Positions 61,669-64,000 of a stretch of DNA of 64,000 nt are shown one piece after another; the stretch's first letter is position 1; each line of letters begins with the position of its first letter. The notes beneath the pieces were generated by a model. The model was not told the origin of the DNA. It made no database searches and saw only the letters and a list, made by a program, of their open reading frames with translations. The stretch spans positions 1 through 64,000 of the forward strand of contig CAJLLT010000003.1 in the NCBI GenBank assembly GCA_905207625.1, in the 5' to 3' direction. Both the position numbers and the translations under genes were made by a program. Origin of the DNA: an uncultured Eubacteriales bacterium (GTDB lineage: Bacteria; Bacillota; Clostridia; Oscillospirales; UBA644).

Positions 61669-64000
61669 ATGAAAAGAATTATATCCGTTATCCTTGTTCT
61701 CGCCCTTATGGCTTCCGTTGCGGTGGTGCTTTCTTCCTGTAAAGGCGCTTCCGATAAGAGCGGCTCCTATATCACCGACGAACAGCGTGCGGCTCATATA
61801 GCAAAGCTTGTGGGCGACGGGCTGATTATTGCCGAAAACGTGGAGCATGTCTCCACTCAGAAGGATCCGATCACCGGTGAAGATGTGGATTATTATACCT
61901 ACATCTGGACCATAGATCCCGATTACCGCGACGTCGTGGGACAGACCGGCAAGACTCCCACCTCCAAAAGTAAAAACGGTCTCGACGAGATGACGCTCAT
62001 AACCGAAAACAGCAAATATGCGCTGTATATGAACGTATCCGCCAAGAATCCGGGGGATATAGCCGTTCTGGATAAAGCCACAGAAAACGTTTATCACTCC
62101 AATCCCACGATATCCAACAGTGATTATACGAATCTCAGCGTCGGCGATGAATCTCTGAAAAATCTTCTGATCTCTGCCCTGTCTATTGAGGCGTACGACA
62201 TTTCCAACAAGAAGTACGAGTTCAATACCCGGACCGACTGCATCGAAGATCTCAATCTGAAGATAGTCAAGACTGCCGAGGACTCGGTCAGAATAATCTA
62301 TACCCTTGGTAAAGACCCCGATAAGGAACTCGTTCCTACGGTCATGACCGAAAAGACCTGGGATTGGGTCATGAGCAAGCTTTCTTTGCTTGGACTCGAG
62401 GGTGAGCTTTACATGAGCGACCTTGAGTTCAACTACAAGCACGTCACTCCCTCCACCCTTACCACAGAGGAAAGAGATTCCCTGGTCAAGTATTTCCCCA
62501 CAATTGAAACGGACAATATGTACATTGCCCGCAGCATGGGTACCAAGCAGAAGCAGCTGGTCAGAGAAGCTCTGACGGCAGCGGGCTTTACCGTGGAAAT
62601 GCTGAAAAGAGAAATGGAAAATGTGGAGTACAGCGGTCCCGCAAGAGCCGTTATGTATACCATTCCCGTTGATCTGAAACTGGATGACAACGGTCTTTCC
62701 GTTACTGTTGATACGGCCCTTGTTCAGGGTCCGTCCAAGCAGAAACTGTATAAGATTTATCTGTACCGTTCTCTGGGCGCGTTCACCCCAAGTGCAAAGC
62801 TTAAAAACAGCCAGTACATGATAATCCCCGACGGATCCGGCGCGATAATGCCGGCGGAGGGAAATCTGACCACAGAGGCGTTTTCCTCCCGGGTCTACGG
62901 TGATGACTACACCTTCCAGGCGGATCTTTCCACCTCCAGAACCGAGCAGGTGCTTTCCCCGTTCCTGATCTATGACAGATCTGATATGGGAGGTCTGATG
63001 GCGGTTGTGGAAAGCGGTGCGGCGCAGACATATGCTACCGCGCGTCCCGCCAACAAGTCCAATAACCCCGCGGCTTCCATAAACTTCGATCTTATATATA
63101 CCGAGCGTGACTACCGTACCTATTCCAACGGCCAGGGTGCTGACACTTCGTCCTCCGACGGCAGTTCTTCAACAGCCTCCGGGTCCTCCGGTATAGTTCT
63201 TTCCAAGGAAGAGCCTGATGTTGTGTTCACGGTTCGCTATATACCCACAGCCGGAAATAAGACTTATTCCGAATATGCTGAGCTTTACCGTAATTACCTT
63301 ATAAATAGCGGCAAGCTTCCCGCAAACGGAAAGGCTGATACCACAACTCCTCTCTATGTGGAACTTATGGGCTCGGTCAACCGTACGGAATCCGTTGCCG
63401 GAATTCCGGCTGACAAACAGAAATCCCTGACGGGATATGCCGACGTGAAAACCATTGTCGACAAACTTCTGGATGCGGGCATAAGCAACATCGATGTCCG
63501 GTACACCGCCTGGGCAAACGGCGGCTTCTATAACAGCATCAACGATAAACTGCGGACTCTGAAGGTCCTCGGTTCCGAGAGTGAACTCAAGGAACTTACA
63601 AATTACCTCAAGAGTGCCAATGTCGGATTCTACACTGATGCGGATTTCCTTTACATATACAAGGACGAGACCTTTGATTCCCTGAATTACACTCAGGATA
63701 CGGCGAGACGTCTTGACATGCGCATCGGAAAGAAATACAAGCGCAATTTCTCCTCCGGAGAGGTTGAATCCTCCCTGACAAATATCCGGACAATCCTTGC
63801 GGCTGATCTTATACCGGTGATTGCCGGCAGCTATAAGACATCCCTTGAGAAAGTCATAGACACCAAGCAGATATCCTTCGGTGATATAGGTGCGGACATA
63901 AACTCCAACTATAAAACCGGACGGATCAGCAGCCGTGACGATGCCCTTGCATATCAGCTCCAGGTTCTGAAACTTTACGACGGCTATGAGAAGATGTTTA
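61669..64000 (+). CDS. DUF5696-type lipoprotein, partial (cut by window end)
   Basis: The first 777 codons of a lipoprotein that runs past the window end: lipobox LSSC at about residue 24, then a large ectodomain. The segments IIPDGSGAIMPAEGN and LYVELMGSVNRTESVAGIP are typical of DUF5696 proteins; a TIM-barrel glycosidase-like domain is suspected (DVKTIVDKLLDAGISNIDVRYTAWANGG). A GGGGGCGAAGAA ribosome site precedes ATG 61669. Sixth gene of the operon. Its enzymatic function is unknown. Confidence 0.8.
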   Translation, partial: MKRIISVILVLALMASVAVVLSSCKGASDKSGSYITDEQRAAHIAKLVGDGLIIAENVEHVSTQKDPITGEDVDYYTYIWTIDPDYRDVVGQTGKTPTSKSKNGLDEMTLITENSKYALYMNVSAKNPGDIAVLDKATENVYHSNPTISNSDYTNLSVGDESLKNLLISALSIEAYDISNKKYEFNTRTDCIEDLNLKIVKTAEDSVRIIYTLGKDPDKELVPTVMTEKTWDWVMSKLSLLGLEGELYMSDLEFNYKHVTPSTLTTEERDSLVKYFPTIETDNMYIARSMGTKQKQLVREALTAAGFTVEMLKREMENVEYSGPARAVMYTIPVDLKLDDNGLSVTVDTALVQGPSKQKLYKIYLYRSLGAFTPSAKLKNSQYMIIPDGSGAIMPAEGNLTTEAFSSRVYGDDYTFQADLSTSRTEQVLSPFLIYDRSDMGGLMAVVESGAAQTYATARPANKSNNPAASINFDLIYTERDYRTYSNGQGADTSSSDGSSSTASGSSGIVLSKEEPDVVFTVRYIPTAGNKTYSEYAELYRNYLINSGKLPANGKADTTTPLYVELMGSVNRTESVAGIPADKQKSLTGYADVKTIVDKLLDAGISNIDVRYTAWANGGFYNSINDKLRTLKVLGSESELKELTNYLKSANVGFYTDADFLYIYKDETFDSLNYTQDTARRLDMRIGKKYKRNFSSGEVESSLTNIRTILAADLIPVIAGSYKTSLEKVIDTKQISFGDIGADINSNYKTGRISSRDDALAYQLQVLKLYDGYEKMF

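Noticed and set aside
1..64000. CRISPR arrays, insertion sequences or prophage
   Set aside because: No spaced direct repeats, transposase or phage motifs were found; gene content is housekeeping throughout except the last operon.

Overview
The window is a chromosomal replication-origin region of a Gram-positive anaerobe of the class Clostridia, probably of the Oscillospirales/Ruminococcaceae type (an inference). The supporting evidence is the dnaA-dnaN-recF-remB-gyrB-gyrA block on one side and rpmH-rnpA-yidD-yidC-jag-mnmE-mnmG on the other. Firmicutes-type genes (remB, comM, ktrAB, trmFO, plsX-acp-rnc), consensus sigma-A promoters, strong AGGAGG ribosome sites and several lipoproteins agree with this.

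Layout. At 1-12,750 every gene is on the minus strand: a DIP1984-family gene, rsmA, prfB, glyS, gyrA, gyrB, remB, recF, dnaN and dnaA. The 290-bp dnaA-dnaN gap holds a DnaA-box cluster, a G-run and four TAG trinucleotides (a DnaA-trio), as in the Bacillus incC unwinding region, so bidirectional replication very probably starts there. From 12,969 onward most genes are on the plus strand: rpmH-rnpA-yidD-yidC-jag, mnmE-mnmG, then (after small minus-strand islands) rpsF-ssb-rpsR, ispF, rsmG, comM, a MurE-type ligase with an HD phosphohydrolase, and a long run from ktrB to murC. That run carries potassium uptake, an rRNA/tRNA methyltransferase, dprA, topA, an SDR, trmFO, plsX-acp-rnc, a radical SAM protein, a Gfo/Idh oxidoreductase and murC. 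Minus-strand islands are trmB, a dCMP deaminase with a membrane protein, a degenerate prepilin-peptidase-like protein, a GNAT, secA, two paralogous small lipoproteins, tRNA-Ser(GCU) and a WG-repeat lipoprotein.

The last 10 kb (54,400-64,000) is a single operon behind a perfect sigma-A promoter. It encodes a very large carbohydrate-type solute-binding protein with N-terminal binding modules, two ABC permeases, an NHL-propeller membrane protein, a YIP1-family membrane protein and a DUF5696-type lipoprotein cut by the window edge. No ATPase is visible. A response regulator and a histidine kinase lie just upstream. This is the best candidate for an undercharacterised system here.

Unusual points include an acyl-carrier-protein homologue lacking the phosphopantetheine serine, prfB without its programmed frameshift, Ala at the quinolone Ser83 position of GyrA, a MurE-type ligase lacking the meso-DAP Arg, a prepilin-peptidase-like protein without catalytic Asp residues, and no parA/parB in the 53 kb right of the origin. 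All names rest on reading the translated sequences; no database search was run.
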